Notes: generated by a model from the letters alone, not told the origin. A stretch of DNA of 59,011 nt from Porticoccaceae bacterium (GCA_024644585.1 JAHEHM010000002.1:1-59011); one strand, 5' to 3'. Shown: positions 18,484 to 28,253, counted from the first letter of the stretch. A program made the numbers and translations.

Positions 18484-20616
18484 ATGAAGGATAATTCACT
18501 AAAGCTACCATTTTTGATGGTAGCGCTGTCTGCTTCGACTCAGGTTTTTTCTGCGCAAGGGCTGCTGACTGAAGAAGACATATTTGCTGAGATTGATTCG
18601 GTTACTGGCGTAACTCATCTTAAGCAATCATTAAGTCAGGTTCCAGCCGCTGTCACTATTATTGATAGGCGAACCATAGAGGCTTCAACAGCCCTTAACT
18701 TAGTGGATTTATTTCGTTTAGTGCCTGGATTTCAGGTGTATTTTCTTCATGGCAACAAGCCGGGTGTGACCTATCATGTGCCTGGTGGGGATTATTCGCG
18801 ACGATTAGAAGTCAAAGTTGACGGGCGCTCTGTTTATGAGCCACTTTTGTCATCGGTAGAGTGGAATACCTTAGGTGTTGATATTGATGACATTGAATAC
18901 ATAGAAGTGGTTCGAGGCTCTAATACCGCGGCCGATGGCAGCAATGCGTTTATCGCTTCCTTCAATATAGTAACGCGCTCTCCGCTAGCGGATGCGGGAA
19001 CTAAATTCAGTGTTCAGCATGGTAATCAAGGAATCAAGAGTCGAGCAATTTCACATTCTTCTCAATTTGACCAGTTAGCGACGCGTTTCACCTTAAAAGC
19101 TAGCGAAAATAATGGTTTTGATCTTGAAGATTATCCAGATTATGCAGGCAAAGATTTTAGTGATTCAGCTGATACATTTACTATTAGATATCAAGGTTTA
19201 TGGACACCCTCGGTAACTGACAGTATTAATTTTCAATTAGGCACAGGTGATACCAAAACCACCATTGGCCCCAGTGACTATAAAAAGCGTCATTGGAAAA
19301 ATAAATATCAACATTTCAATTGGAAGCGCATAGCTAATGAGTGGAGTGATGTTGAGTTAGTGCTTTACCATAATCAAATTGACTTTGTGGATAATGACGA
19401 TCCATATGATGTTGCAACAGCACTTTATCTTTATGGTGCCGATGAAGAAGATGGTAAATCACTGCATCAGCGTATGGGTGGTGATCTTGTTCTGCCTTCT
19501 AATATTCAGCAAATATTAGGAAGTGGACCGAACCAAATCATTGCTCAGCCAACCTATGCTCATTTCTCTGATCGCTGGGATGCTGAGTTAAGATCGAATA
19601 TTTATAGTATTGATAATTTGCGTATGAGCCTTGCCATGGGTAGTCGCCATGATAGCTTTGAAACCGAATTGTTTCTGGGCGGTCCGGGTCAGGTTAGTCA
19701 GATAAGCAACCGATTAAATGCCAATTTGGAGTGGACTGCCTCGGATGCACTGACAATAAATTTGGGTAATGCCCTTGAAAAAATAAGAAATAAAGATAAT
19801 ACGAATTCCTATCGCGCTGCTGCCAATTATCAACTCTCCAAAAAGCATATATTTCGATTAGCTGGGAGTCATAGTTACCGAGATCCAACGCTATTAGAAG
19901 TAAACCAAAATTCGATCTACACCTACGATAATCAAGGTGAGAAAATTACTCTTTATACTCGCGTTAAATCGGATAATGATATTGCCACAGAGAAGCAGGT
20001 TAGTCGTGAAATAGGTTATCTGGGTTTATTTGATGACAAAAAATTATCCCTTGATATTCGAATTTTTGATGAAGAGCTTACAAACCTTATTGGCGAGCGC
20101 AGAGAGCGCTTTTTAGGGCCACTTCAGGATAGCATAAATATCATTGATAACACTGAGAACGTCAAATTGAAGGGCATCGAGTGGCAACTCCAGTATAGGC
20201 CCACAAACCAATTATTGCTGAGCCTAAACCATAGCTATTTAGTGGCTGAAGGCGATAGCCGGTATGGCTATGATAAGCATGATGATGCCGCTTCTGAGAA
20301 TGATCTTATTCTAGATCTAGATAAAACGGTGCCAGAGAATATGGCTAATCTACTGGTTAGCTATGAAATGCCTGGGGGGCTTAAATTCAGTGGCTCCTAT
20401 CATTATAAGGAAGGTTACAAGCCAAAACCGGGTGCAGTTAGCTTACCCAGTCATTCGCGATTTGATTTGAAAGCCTCAAAGCGGTGGTTTAGCCAAAGTA
20501 ATTGGATGGAATTATCGTTAACCGCACAAAATGTTGGCGATGATTATCAAGAGCATTTTTCATTTAATAAATTCGAAAGTCTCTATGTACTTGGATTTAA
20601 GCTCGGATCCAATTAA
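18484..20616 (+). CDS. TonB-dependent receptor of a signalling cluster
   Basis: This 710-residue outer-membrane protein has a signal peptide (about 1-24, ending VFSAQG), a plug domain (about 45-160, with QVPAAVTIIDRRTIEAS, VDLFRLVPGFQVY, YIEVVRGSN and an FNIVTRSPL end) and a beta-barrel. It resembles the BtuB/Cir plug type and lacks an STN domain. The protein ends LGFKLGSN, not in an aromatic residue. It is followed by a periplasmic binding protein and a hybrid kinase, with no permease or ATPase gene. The ligand is unknown. The cluster context suggests that the receptor feeds a periplasmic sensor. Confidence 0.88.
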   Translation: MKDNSLKLPFLMVALSASTQVFSAQGLLTEEDIFAEIDSVTGVTHLKQSLSQVPAAVTIIDRRTIEASTALNLVDLFRLVPGFQVYFLHGNKPGVTYHVPGGDYSRRLEVKVDGRSVYEPLLSSVEWNTLGVDIDDIEYIEVVRGSNTAADGSNAFIASFNIVTRSPLADAGTKFSVQHGNQGIKSRAISHSSQFDQLATRFTLKASENNGFDLEDYPDYAGKDFSDSADTFTIRYQGLWTPSVTDSINFQLGTGDTKTTIGPSDYKKRHWKNKYQHFNWKRIANEWSDVELVLYHNQIDFVDNDDPYDVATALYLYGADEEDGKSLHQRMGGDLVLPSNIQQILGSGPNQIIAQPTYAHFSDRWDAELRSNIYSIDNLRMSLAMGSRHDSFETELFLGGPGQVSQISNRLNANLEWTASDALTINLGNALEKIRNKDNTNSYRAAANYQLSKKHIFRLAGSHSYRDPTLLEVNQNSIYTYDNQGEKITLYTRVKSDNDIATEKQVSREIGYLGLFDDKKLSLDIRIFDEELTNLIGERRERFLGPLQDSINIIDNTENVKLKGIEWQLQYRPTNQLLLSLNHSYLVAEGDSRYGYDKHDDAASENDLILDLDKTVPENMANLLVSYEMPGGLKFSGSYHYKEGYKPKPGAVSLPSHSRFDLKASKRWFSQSNWMELSLTAQNVGDDYQEHFSFNKFESLYVLGFKLGSN

Positions 20617-20660
20617 CAGGCAATTAGGATGGTAACTTTTGCGGAAGAAAAAACTTATTA

Positions 20661-21653
20661 ATGACTAAATTTATGCATATAAGAATAATTCTCAATAAGG
20701 TAGGTAAAATTTTCAACCTATCTTGTCTGTGTGTGCTTATGTGTTTTTTGTTTTTGTCTGCTAATGCCGCTAGTGCCTCCAATGACAAGGGTAGTCAAAC
20801 ACACGCTTTATTTGTACTGAGCAAAGATAGCACTAGCTATACCCATGTTGTTGATCTGATTGTTGCAGAATGGGCTAAAAATAATCAATACGCCATTGTT
20901 TTAAAAGAAGAGCAAAATAAATTAGAAATCATGCTCGATAAAACCGATATTGTTATCAGCTTTGGCACCAGTGCCGCTGAAACTGTGTTTAAGAATAAGT
21001 TTAAAAAACCTCATATCGTAACCTTAATAACCGAAAGTTCATTTGATAGTTTAGCCAAGCAGTATTTTGGCACTGAAGCCGTTGCGCTAGCTGCGGGTAT
21101 TAGCCCTATACTCTTGGATCAGCCTTTTGAAAGAAAAATTGCACTGGCTAAAAAGTTATTGCCAAAGGCTAGTCGCGTGGGAGTTATGTTGGGTTCGGCA
21201 ACAAAAGAAAAAATTACAACCTATAATAATTCTATTATAGATAGAAAGATGAAGCCGCAAACATTAATTATTGATGCTGGTAAAAACCCAGTACGCCAGC
21301 TTGATCCGATAATTAAACAAAGTGATGTATTTATACCTGTTGCCGACAGTCATCTTATTAATGTCACCACTGCGAAATGGATTTTACAGTTGAGTTATCG
21401 ATACCGAGTTCCTGTTATTGGCTATTCATCAAACTTTGTTGATGCGGGGGCTCTTGCCTCTGTTTATTCCTCCGCCGAGGGTGTTGCAAAACAGACACTA
21501 GAACTTCTGGGTACTGTATTCCACAAAGACTATACTCATACTGTGCACTCGCCAAAATTCTGTACGGTGAAATTTAATACAAATGTTGCCTGGTATTTGA
21601 ATCTAACCATTCCGGATGAACTTGCAATTGAAGCCGGTCGATGTGAGTTATGA
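20661..21653 (+). CDS. Periplasmic ABC-type substrate-binding-like protein
   Basis: This 330-residue protein has an N-terminal hydrophobic export signal (about residues 12-38, ending SANAASAS). Its mature part resembles the ABC_sub_bind/TrpX-like family: ALFVLSKDSTSYTHVVDLIV, ISFGTSAAETVF, SRVGVMLGSATKEKI, DVFIPVADSHLIN and VPVIGYSSNFVDAGALASVY follow the two-lobed fold in order. No transmembrane permease or ATPase gene is nearby. Its stop overlaps the ATG of the hybrid kinase (ATGA), so the two are translationally coupled. It probably presents a ligand to the periplasmic domain of the kinase. That role is inference; the family match is moderately secure. Confidence 0.8.
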   Translation: MTKFMHIRIILNKVGKIFNLSCLCVLMCFLFLSANAASASNDKGSQTHALFVLSKDSTSYTHVVDLIVAEWAKNNQYAIVLKEEQNKLEIMLDKTDIVISFGTSAAETVFKNKFKKPHIVTLITESSFDSLAKQYFGTEAVALAAGISPILLDQPFERKIALAKKLLPKASRVGVMLGSATKEKITTYNNSIIDRKMKPQTLIIDAGKNPVRQLDPIIKQSDVFIPVADSHLINVTTAKWILQLSYRYRVPVIGYSSNFVDAGALASVYSSAEGVAKQTLELLGTVFHKDYTHTVHSPKFCTVKFNTNVAWYLNLTIPDELAIEAGRCEL

Positions 21654-23911
21654 AGCTCCCTTTTGATCACAACAGCATCTCAAGCCGATTAATCTTTACA
21701 GGGCTTTTACCATTAGCGCTTCTAAGTATTTTAATGGCATTTTATTTTATATCTAACCAGCGTGCAGAAATGCTCAGTAATCTTCATGATACTGGTCATA
21801 TTGCAGTGCGTCAGGTGTCTCAAAACACAGCATTTGCACTCTACGCAGGTGATCGAAAAAGACTGGATGCGCTAAGTTATGCAACCTTAGAGACGCCTTC
21901 AGTTGAGGGTGTCGTTTTTTATAGCTACAAAGATAATGAACAAATAAAAATTGGCAGTATCGGCCCATCTAAAGGGGAAATACCAGCAAATATTGATATT
22001 AGCGTACCCTTCGAAATGGGGGGTTATTGGTATTTTTATTCAGAAATAATCTCTGAGCGCTCACCTATAATGGATTTTGCAGAGGAGGTTGAATATGAGC
22101 CTGAAAAAATCGGTTGGGTACTTGTTTCCCTGAGTGACAAAATTCTTCGTCAAAAAGAACGGAGTTTTATCCTAACCGCGGCAACAGTGGTTTTATTAAG
22201 TTTATTGTTAGCTTTCTGGCTGTCTATTCGCATCAGCCGAACCGTTTCGGAGCCGCTGGAAACACTTAAAGATGTTGTTGGGAAAATGGAGGCCGGGGAT
22301 TTAAATCCCGTGGCCAATGAAACGGGAATTTCTGAGTTAGCCAAATTGGCGCGAGGCATTAACGGTTTGGCGGATAGTGTGCGCCAATCCAATCAATTGA
22401 TGCAAAGTGAAATTGATCGAGCCACTCAAGAACTCAAGAAAACGTTGACTGATCTTGAGAAAGCGATGCGAACTAAGGATCAATTTTTAGCCAGAATGAG
22501 TCATGAACTCAGAACGCCTCTAACCGCGGTTCTTGGGTTCTCTAAAATGCTGCATGATGAAGGAGAGGAACTTAACCGTAATGAGCAGCTAAGAGTGATT
22601 CAGCGATGCTCAACGGTTCTTCTAACCATGATTGACGATGTGTTGGATTTTTCTCGAGCAGAGCGAAGTGGCTTTACCTTGAATATTGTCGCCTTCGAGC
22701 TTGATACGTTAGTGGAAGATTTGAATACTTTATTTACACGAGAGGCAAACAATAAAAATCTTAGCTTAAATATAGATCTGGATAACACTGTACCTGTTTA
22801 TCTATTTGGCGACCCAGTTCGGTTGGCTCAAGTTATTAGCAATTTACTCAATAATGCGATTAAGTTTACTGAATCTGGATCAATAGCCCTAGCGATAACT
22901 ATTCAACAGACTAAAGAGGATAAAGTAGTCTTAAAGTTTGTTATTACAGATACGGGTAAGGGTATTGCTAAGACAAAAATCCCCAGCCTTTTTGATCCAT
23001 TTATTCAGGAAGATACTTCTATTAACCGTCGCTATGGTGGCAGTGGTTTGGGGCTATCAATCGCTAAGCGTCTAGTGGTTGCTATGGGAGGCGACATCAA
23101 TATTGATAGCGAAGTCGGTCAGGGAACAACGGTTGCGTTTACCTGCGAGTTTACTCACAACGAAAATGCTATTGTGGAACAACAAAATGAAGATATTAAT
23201 CAGCAGCTAGCGGGTAATAGATTATCTGGTGTCAGTATTTTGGTTGCTGAGGATAATGAGTTTAATCAGCAGCTTTTAGTCAAACTTTTAGAGCATCATG
23301 GTGCAGTTTGTAAGGTGGCTAATAATGGTCAAGAGGCTATTAGTATGTCAGCGGCTGATATTTTTGATGTGATACTTATGGACCTTCATATGCCAATTAT
23401 TGATGGCATGGAAGCGACTAAAAATTTGGTAAAGAATGTAGGTAGCCCACCTATTATAGGTTTAACTGCGGATATTACGGATTCAGTAAAGCGTCAGTTA
23501 ATGGATGCGGGAGCAAAAAGTGTCGAGCAAAAACCCATTGATGAAATCAAATTATTGAATACAATTTCAGAGGTTTTGGAGCCAGAACCAAAGCAAACTC
23601 AATTCTCAGGGGAGGGAATGCTGTCTTCAGTAATCCCGGTTGCGGATTTAAAAAAAGAAATCGAAAGGAATCTAGATAACCTTGAAACGAGTTTTCGAGA
23701 CAGCGATCAGGCTGCAATAAGTTCCTTACTTCATGATCTGATGGGGTTTTGTGGGTTATATGGTATATCTGAAATTCGCGACTTAGTGGTTGAGCTTAAG
23801 AACTCAGAGATGGATTCAAGGGATACTGCTAGTAAAGGTTTCGAGGTAATTAATCGAATACGTCAATATATGAAAACGTCGGCTAAATTCAAATCCACTG
23901 AATCTGTTTAA
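21650..23911 (+). CDS. Hybrid sensor histidine kinase with receiver and HPt domains
   Basis: This is an inner-membrane sensor kinase of 753 residues. It has a first membrane helix (about 13-34), a periplasmic domain (about 35-170), a second helix (about 173-195), a HAMP linker, HisKA with phospho-His285 (MSHELRTP), and an HATPase with N box NLLNNAIKF, G1 DTGKG (434-438) and G2 GGSGLGL (463-469). A receiver follows with Glu534/Asp535, phospho-Asp578 and Lys628, then a short C-terminal HPt-like domain with His695 in LLHDLMGFCG. All steps of a phosphorelay to the NarL-type regulator at 17.7 kb are therefore present. Its ATG overlaps the stop of the binding-protein gene. Confidence 0.93.
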   Translation: MKLPFDHNSISSRLIFTGLLPLALLSILMAFYFISNQRAEMLSNLHDTGHIAVRQVSQNTAFALYAGDRKRLDALSYATLETPSVEGVVFYSYKDNEQIKIGSIGPSKGEIPANIDISVPFEMGGYWYFYSEIISERSPIMDFAEEVEYEPEKIGWVLVSLSDKILRQKERSFILTAATVVLLSLLLAFWLSIRISRTVSEPLETLKDVVGKMEAGDLNPVANETGISELAKLARGINGLADSVRQSNQLMQSEIDRATQELKKTLTDLEKAMRTKDQFLARMSHELRTPLTAVLGFSKMLHDEGEELNRNEQLRVIQRCSTVLLTMIDDVLDFSRAERSGFTLNIVAFELDTLVEDLNTLFTREANNKNLSLNIDLDNTVPVYLFGDPVRLAQVISNLLNNAIKFTESGSIALAITIQQTKEDKVVLKFVITDTGKGIAKTKIPSLFDPFIQEDTSINRRYGGSGLGLSIAKRLVVAMGGDINIDSEVGQGTTVAFTCEFTHNENAIVEQQNEDINQQLAGNRLSGVSILVAEDNEFNQQLLVKLLEHHGAVCKVANNGQEAISMSAADIFDVILMDLHMPIIDGMEATKNLVKNVGSPPIIGLTADITDSVKRQLMDAGAKSVEQKPIDEIKLLNTISEVLEPEPKQTQFSGEGMLSSVIPVADLKKEIERNLDNLETSFRDSDQAAISSLLHDLMGFCGLYGISEIRDLVVELKNSEMDSRDTASKGFEVINRIRQYMKTSAKFKSTESV

Positions 23912-24029
23912 TAAATCCAGTACAGAAGAATTAGTACATCCGTATTAACGCATCAGTGTAATATTAATTTGGTTGATTATGTTCTAAATTTACTAGTACA
24001 GGATCAACTGTCCCAGTAGGAAGCTTTAA

Positions 24030-24146
24030 ATGGATTTACATTGGTTAGCAAGCACAAACCCCAACACCATTGTTAAGTCTCTGCAGTTTCATCTTTTCGG
24101 TCAAAAAATTTGTTCGATGGATGTCGGGGCTGTTGTTTCATGGTAG
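24030..24146 (+). CDS. Candidate 38-residue small protein upstream of rnr
   Basis: This short ORF begins MDLHWLASTNPNTIVKSLQF and ends HLFGQKICSMDVGAVVSW. A good ribosome binding site (AGGA, eight bases before the ATG) is the main support. I recognise no family. It sits in a 427-base gap between the hybrid kinase and rnr and is followed by two hairpins and an intrinsic terminator, a layout that also fits a leader peptide or a small dual-function RNA. It may be spurious. Confidence 0.3.
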   Translation: MDLHWLASTNPNTIVKSLQFHLFGQKICSMDVGAVVSW

Positions 24147-24247
24147 TCATCATATGGCAACAGGGTAGTTGCTATGTACCATAGATGGTACAGGTTGATC
24201 TTGTTATTTACTCCCTCTTTAAACCTCGCTCCCGCGAGGTTTTTTTT
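24130..24247 (+). ncRNA. Candidate structured, terminator-ended RNA upstream of rnr
   Basis: The 427-base gap between the kinase gene and rnr holds three stems in a row: CTGTTG/CAACAG (24130-24163), TGTACCA/TGGTACA with a four-base loop (24175-24192), and the terminator at 24221-24247. No protein gene in the ORF-size range ends there, so a separate transcript or an rnr leader is likely. No tRNA cloverleaf could be folded by eye, although a tRNA gene often precedes rnr in related bacteria. The 5' end is unknown. Confidence 0.35.
24221..24247 (+). terminator. Intrinsic terminator upstream of rnr
   Basis: AAACCTCGC (24221-24229) pairs with GCGAGGTTT (24234-24242) around TCCC, with T residues to 24247. 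The next gene, rnr, starts 92 bases later. Confidence 0.85.
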
Positions 24248-24338
24248 ATCAAAAATAAACTTTGTATAAAATTTACAAGAAGTTCTTCTCTCTAAGCCGT
24301 ATCCGTCATAGACTGTTAAAAATTTAATTTGGATAAAT

Positions 24339-26732
24339 ATGAAAAAAACCAAGTCCAACAAGGATGCCTTTGCCGATCGAGAAGCATCTAAATATGAAAA
24401 TCCTATTCCGAGTCGAGAATTTATTCTAGATTTTTTGGAGCAGAGTATTGGCCCATTGACCCATGAAGCTGTCTGTAAGGCTTTAGAGCTTTATGATGCT
24501 GATCAGGTTGAAGCCATGCGCCGCCGACTCAATGCGATGGAGAGAGATGGCCAGGTTGCACGCAATCGACGTGGCGGGTTTGGCACTCTAGGTAAGCTGA
24601 ATTTAGTGAAGGGTCGCGTGATAGGTCATGCTGAGGGCTATGGCTTTGTAGCGCCGCTAAGCGGTGAGGGTGATGACATTTATCTGTCTAGTGCTCAGAT
24701 GCGCCGAGTTTTTGACGGCGACATTGTTCTTGTACGAATTGCAGGCTGGGATCGTCGAGGCCGTCCCGAAGGGTCTTTAGTCGATGTTGTAGAGCGCTCA
24801 ACACAACAACTTGTGGGTCGTTATTTTCGTGAAAGCGGAATTAATTTTGTGCGGCCAGATAACCCTAGAATCAGCCAAGATATTTTAATTACCGGTGAGC
24901 GGCCCTGTTCAGCTGAGCCGGGCCAGATCGTTGTTGTAGATATCTTAGAGCCGCCCACGCGCAATAATTTACCGGTTGGCTTTGTGTCTGAGGTATTGGG
25001 TGAGCATTTGGATCCAGGCATCGAAATTGATATGGCAATCCGTAACTACGGCATTCCTCATCAGTGGTCAGATGACCTGGTAGCAGAAACGGATGAAATA
25101 CCATCCGAAATTACTCATTGTGACAATAGAATTGACCTAAGATCTGTTCCACTTATTACCATTGATGGTGAAGATGCCAGAGACTTTGATGATGCGGTTT
25201 TCTGTCAGCCACTAGAGGGCGGCGGTTGGCAGTTAATTGTCGCTATTGCCGATGTATCTCATTACGTTTACGTGGGCTCAGCACTGGATAAAGAAGCTTT
25301 TTCGCGCGGAAATTCTGTTTATTTTCCAAATCATGTTGTCCCGATGCTGCCGGAAAAGCTATCTAATGGCTTATGTTCTCTGAATCCTGCTGAGGATCGG
25401 TTCTGCATGGTCTGTGAAATGCAGATTAGTGACAAAGGGATTATAGAGGGTTATCAGTTTTACGAAGCCATGATGCACTCCCATGCACGCATGACATACA
25501 CTCAGGTTGCACAAATAGTTTCTGAGCAAAACCAACAGGAAGAGTCTGCCGTGAGACAGCAATTTTCAGCCATATTGCCTCAGGTTGATGCTTTACAGGG
25601 TCTTGCGCAGCAGTTACAAAAACGTCGAAGTCAGCGTGGTGCTATTGATTTCGATACTCAAGAAACCCGTATTCTTTTTGATAGTAAGCGCAAAATTAAC
25701 CAAATTATTCCCGTTGATAGAACCGATGCTCATCGGTTAATTGAAGAATGTATGCTGTGTGCCAATCTTTGTGCCGCAGAATTTTTACAAAAGTCGAAAT
25801 TACCCGCCTTATATCGTGTCCATGAGGGCCCTAGCGAGGAGCGATTAATATCTGTTCGCGACTTTTTAGGTGAATTAGGTATAGGTTTAGGGGGTGGCGA
25901 TGATCCAATGCCAATGCATTATAGGCAGGTACTAAATGGCGTTAAACATCGCGATGATGCACAGATTATTCAGTCTGTCTTATTAAGGTCTATGAGCCAA
26001 GCAGTGTACCAATGTGAAAACTTAGGTCACTTTGGTTTAGCATTTGATGCCTATACGCACTTCACCTCACCTATTCGAAGATATTCAGATCTGTTAGTCC
26101 ATCGTGCTATTCGCAGTTTGATTAAAAGTGGTAAAAAATCGCCACATATTCGTCGACCTAATGATTCTTCAGCTGATGATAAGCAGGTTTACTATCCCTA
26201 TGAGTTGGGTTCTCTTGAAGAGGTGGGTCAGCACCTTTCGGTGACCGAGCGCCGTGCTGATGAGGCTACCAGAGATGTGGTTAATTGGCTCAAATGCGAG
26301 TTTCTTATGGACCGTGTGTCCGAGCAGTACACTGGAGTAGTCAGTGCAGTCACTGGTTTTGGCTTGTTTGTTATGCTGGATGAGTTGATGGTTGAAGGGC
26401 TGATTCATGTGACCGGCCTACCAAAGGATTATTATCATCATGAAGCGACACAGCATCGTATGGTTGGTGAGAGAACCGGTAGAGTCTTTCGCTTAGGCCA
26501 AAAGGTTCGCGTTCAGGTGGTTCGTGTTAATCTAGAAGAAAGAAAGATTGATTTTGAGCTTATCGACACAGGCTCAAAGGAAACCCAAAACCCTAAAGCA
26601 AAATCAACTAAAAAACAGCATGATGATAGGCCAAAAAAAAATAGAGCTAAGAAATCATCTAAGAGTCGACGCAAGCCCGACGGTAATACCAATAAGGCAG
26701 GTGCTAAACGAAAGCGAAAATCTCGGCGTTAA
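24339..26732 (+). CDS. rnr: Ribonuclease R
   Basis: RNase R is a processive 3'-5' exoribonuclease that degrades structured RNA. The 797-residue protein has an N-terminal winged helix (about 26-90), cold-shock domains (GHAEGYGFVAPLSGEGDDIYL), the RNB catalytic domain with the acidic cluster in TIDGEDARDFDDAVF, an S1 domain (YTGVVSAVTGFGLFVMLDEL, about 655-730) and a Lys/Arg-rich tail (about 745-797). In many gammaproteobacteria rlmB follows rnr. Here the next gene is DUF484 on the other strand, and the two stop codons overlap by a few bases. Confidence 0.96.
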   Translation: MKKTKSNKDAFADREASKYENPIPSREFILDFLEQSIGPLTHEAVCKALELYDADQVEAMRRRLNAMERDGQVARNRRGGFGTLGKLNLVKGRVIGHAEGYGFVAPLSGEGDDIYLSSAQMRRVFDGDIVLVRIAGWDRRGRPEGSLVDVVERSTQQLVGRYFRESGINFVRPDNPRISQDILITGERPCSAEPGQIVVVDILEPPTRNNLPVGFVSEVLGEHLDPGIEIDMAIRNYGIPHQWSDDLVAETDEIPSEITHCDNRIDLRSVPLITIDGEDARDFDDAVFCQPLEGGGWQLIVAIADVSHYVYVGSALDKEAFSRGNSVYFPNHVVPMLPEKLSNGLCSLNPAEDRFCMVCEMQISDKGIIEGYQFYEAMMHSHARMTYTQVAQIVSEQNQQEESAVRQQFSAILPQVDALQGLAQQLQKRRSQRGAIDFDTQETRILFDSKRKINQIIPVDRTDAHRLIEECMLCANLCAAEFLQKSKLPALYRVHEGPSEERLISVRDFLGELGIGLGGGDDPMPMHYRQVLNGVKHRDDAQIIQSVLLRSMSQAVYQCENLGHFGLAFDAYTHFTSPIRRYSDLLVHRAIRSLIKSGKKSPHIRRPNDSSADDKQVYYPYELGSLEEVGQHLSVTERRADEATRDVVNWLKCEFLMDRVSEQYTGVVSAVTGFGLFVMLDELMVEGLIHVTGLPKDYYHHEATQHRMVGERTGRVFRLGQKVRVQVVRVNLEERKIDFELIDTGSKETQNPKAKSTKKQHDDRPKKNRAKKSSKSRRKPDGNTNKAGAKRKRKSRR

Positions 26733-27412
26733 GCTTTAAGGTGGCTGGGAATGAGCTCATTGAGTAATGCGCCGATATAGTCAATAAATACGGTGCCTAT
26801 ATCATGGGTATAAAAATCGGCATCGCTACTACCAAGAGCGAGTATACCAAGGGGTTCCGATGAGTTTAGTGGCAGTGCTATCACTGAGCCTATACTCGTG
26901 GCAGGCTGCTTGAAGAGAAGTTTCATTTGCTCTTCTCGCAGAACCCCGCTAACCGCTTTTTGCGCGTTTAAGAGGCTACTTATTTTTGATTTTGCGTCTT
27001 CTTCTGAGATCAGATTAGCCGAAGTTTTGGATGTAAATGCACCCTTATCTATTAGGGTTAGGCTGTAAAACTCAGTATTAAAGTCATTTTTAAGGCTAGT
27101 ATCTAGTGCCTCTATCAGGCTGTTAAGGTCTTTAGCCTGTATAAGTTTGAGCACTAGTTGATTGGTTTTAGCCAGCAATTGGTCGTTGTTTTTTGCAGTG
27201 CCAATCAGCTGTTCGACCTGTGCACTTATGGCTTTATTTTTATCGCGCATAATAGTGATTTGGCGTTCAACCAGTGAAATAGCTTTGCCACTATCGTGAG
27301 AGACGTTAATAGCCTCTAGAATATCGGGGTTTTCTTCGAAAAAATTCGGGTGGCCAGTTAAATAATCACGCACTGATTGCAATTCTTTTGCCTGCGCTTT
27401 TTTAGTTGTCAT
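26729..27412 (-). CDS. DUF484 family protein
   Basis: This 227-residue cytosolic protein of the DUF484 family is usually found between dapF and xerC. It has an N-terminal helical part (VRDYLTGHPNFFEENPDILE, family signature) with a coiled-coil stretch (about 45-95) and a GAF-like C-terminal half (SVIALPLNSSEPLGILALGS). The biochemical role is unknown. Its start overlaps the dapF stop as ATGA, so it is co-translated with dapF. The usual xerC does not follow; rnr lies there convergently instead. Confidence 0.88.
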   Translation of the reverse strand: MTTKKAQAKELQSVRDYLTGHPNFFEENPDILEAINVSHDSGKAISLVERQITIMRDKNKAISAQVEQLIGTAKNNDQLLAKTNQLVLKLIQAKDLNSLIEALDTSLKNDFNTEFYSLTLIDKGAFTSKTSANLISEEDAKSKISSLLNAQKAVSGVLREEQMKLLFKQPATSIGSVIALPLNSSEPLGILALGSSDADFYTHDIGTVFIDYIGALLNELIPSHLKA

Positions 27413-28239
27413 AGTTTAATCTTTCCGTGAAAAACAGTTTCTGCAGGACCGGTCATAAGGATAGGCTGGTCTTCTCCCTGCCACTCAATGGTCAGCTTGC
27501 CGCCCAGCAGTTGAATTTCAATAGTATTATCTACCAAACCCTGCTGAATAGCCGCTACTGCAGCTGCACAGGCTCCAGAGCCACAGGCCTGAGTTTCACC
27601 TACACCGCGCTCATAAACCCGCAGTGCAATATTTTGGCGATCAATTATCTGCATAAAGCCTACATTGACACTTTCTGGGAAAATTTCATGCGCCTGAATA
27701 AGTGAACCGATGGTTGTTACGTCTGCATGATCTATATCTTCAATCTGAAGTACTGCGTGAGGATTGCCAACGGATAGAGCGGCAATCTGCAGACTACTGT
27801 TGTTGATATCAATAGTATATAAGTCGTTCTGTTGGTCAGATAGCAAGGGTATATCCGCAGGGATAAAACTGGGTGCGCCCATGTTAGCGGTGATCATATT
27901 TTTGGAATTGGAATGTATTTCCATAACGCGATTTTTGGTTTGTATGCGTACAGTTTTTTTACCAGATAGCTGCTGATCTGCAATGTATCGTCCAATGCAT
28001 CGAGCGCCATTGCCGCATTGCTCAACTTCGGAGCCATCGCAATTAAATATGCGGTAGTTAAAATCGATATTTTTGTCTGTAGGGGGCTCAATAACTAGCA
28101 CCTGATCACAGCCAATGCCTAAATTACGGTTAGCTATACGCTTGATGATCTCTGTCGTCAGTCTGATACTTTGACGAACAGCATCGAGCACCACAAAGTC
28201 ATTGCCTAAACCATGCATTTTGGTAAATCTTGTCTGCAT
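27409..28239 (-). CDS. dapF: Diaminopimelate epimerase
   Basis: The PLP-independent epimerase interconverts LL- and meso-diaminopimelate for lysine and peptidoglycan. Both catalytic cysteines are visible, in EQCGNGARC and GETQACGSGACAA, with the start motif KMHGLGNDFVVLDA. I chose ATG 28239 because GGAG lies nine bases upstream and homologues start near here. The in-frame ATG at 28254 overlaps the lysA stop as TAATG and is the alternative. It is part of lptM-lysA-dapF-DUF484. Confidence 0.95.
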   Translation of the reverse strand: MQTRFTKMHGLGNDFVVLDAVRQSIRLTTEIIKRIANRNLGIGCDQVLVIEPPTDKNIDFNYRIFNCDGSEVEQCGNGARCIGRYIADQQLSGKKTVRIQTKNRVMEIHSNSKNMITANMGAPSFIPADIPLLSDQQNDLYTIDINNSSLQIAALSVGNPHAVLQIEDIDHADVTTIGSLIQAHEIFPESVNVGFMQIIDRQNIALRVYERGVGETQACGSGACAAAVAAIQQGLVDNTIEIQLLGGKLTIEWQGEDQPILMTGPAETVFHGKIKL

Positions 28240-28253
28240 TCTGCGACGCTCCA

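Noticed and set aside
24050-24220. Possible tRNA gene upstream of rnr (TTGTTCGATGG resembles a T-loop)
   Set aside because: No acceptor or anticodon stem can be paired around it.
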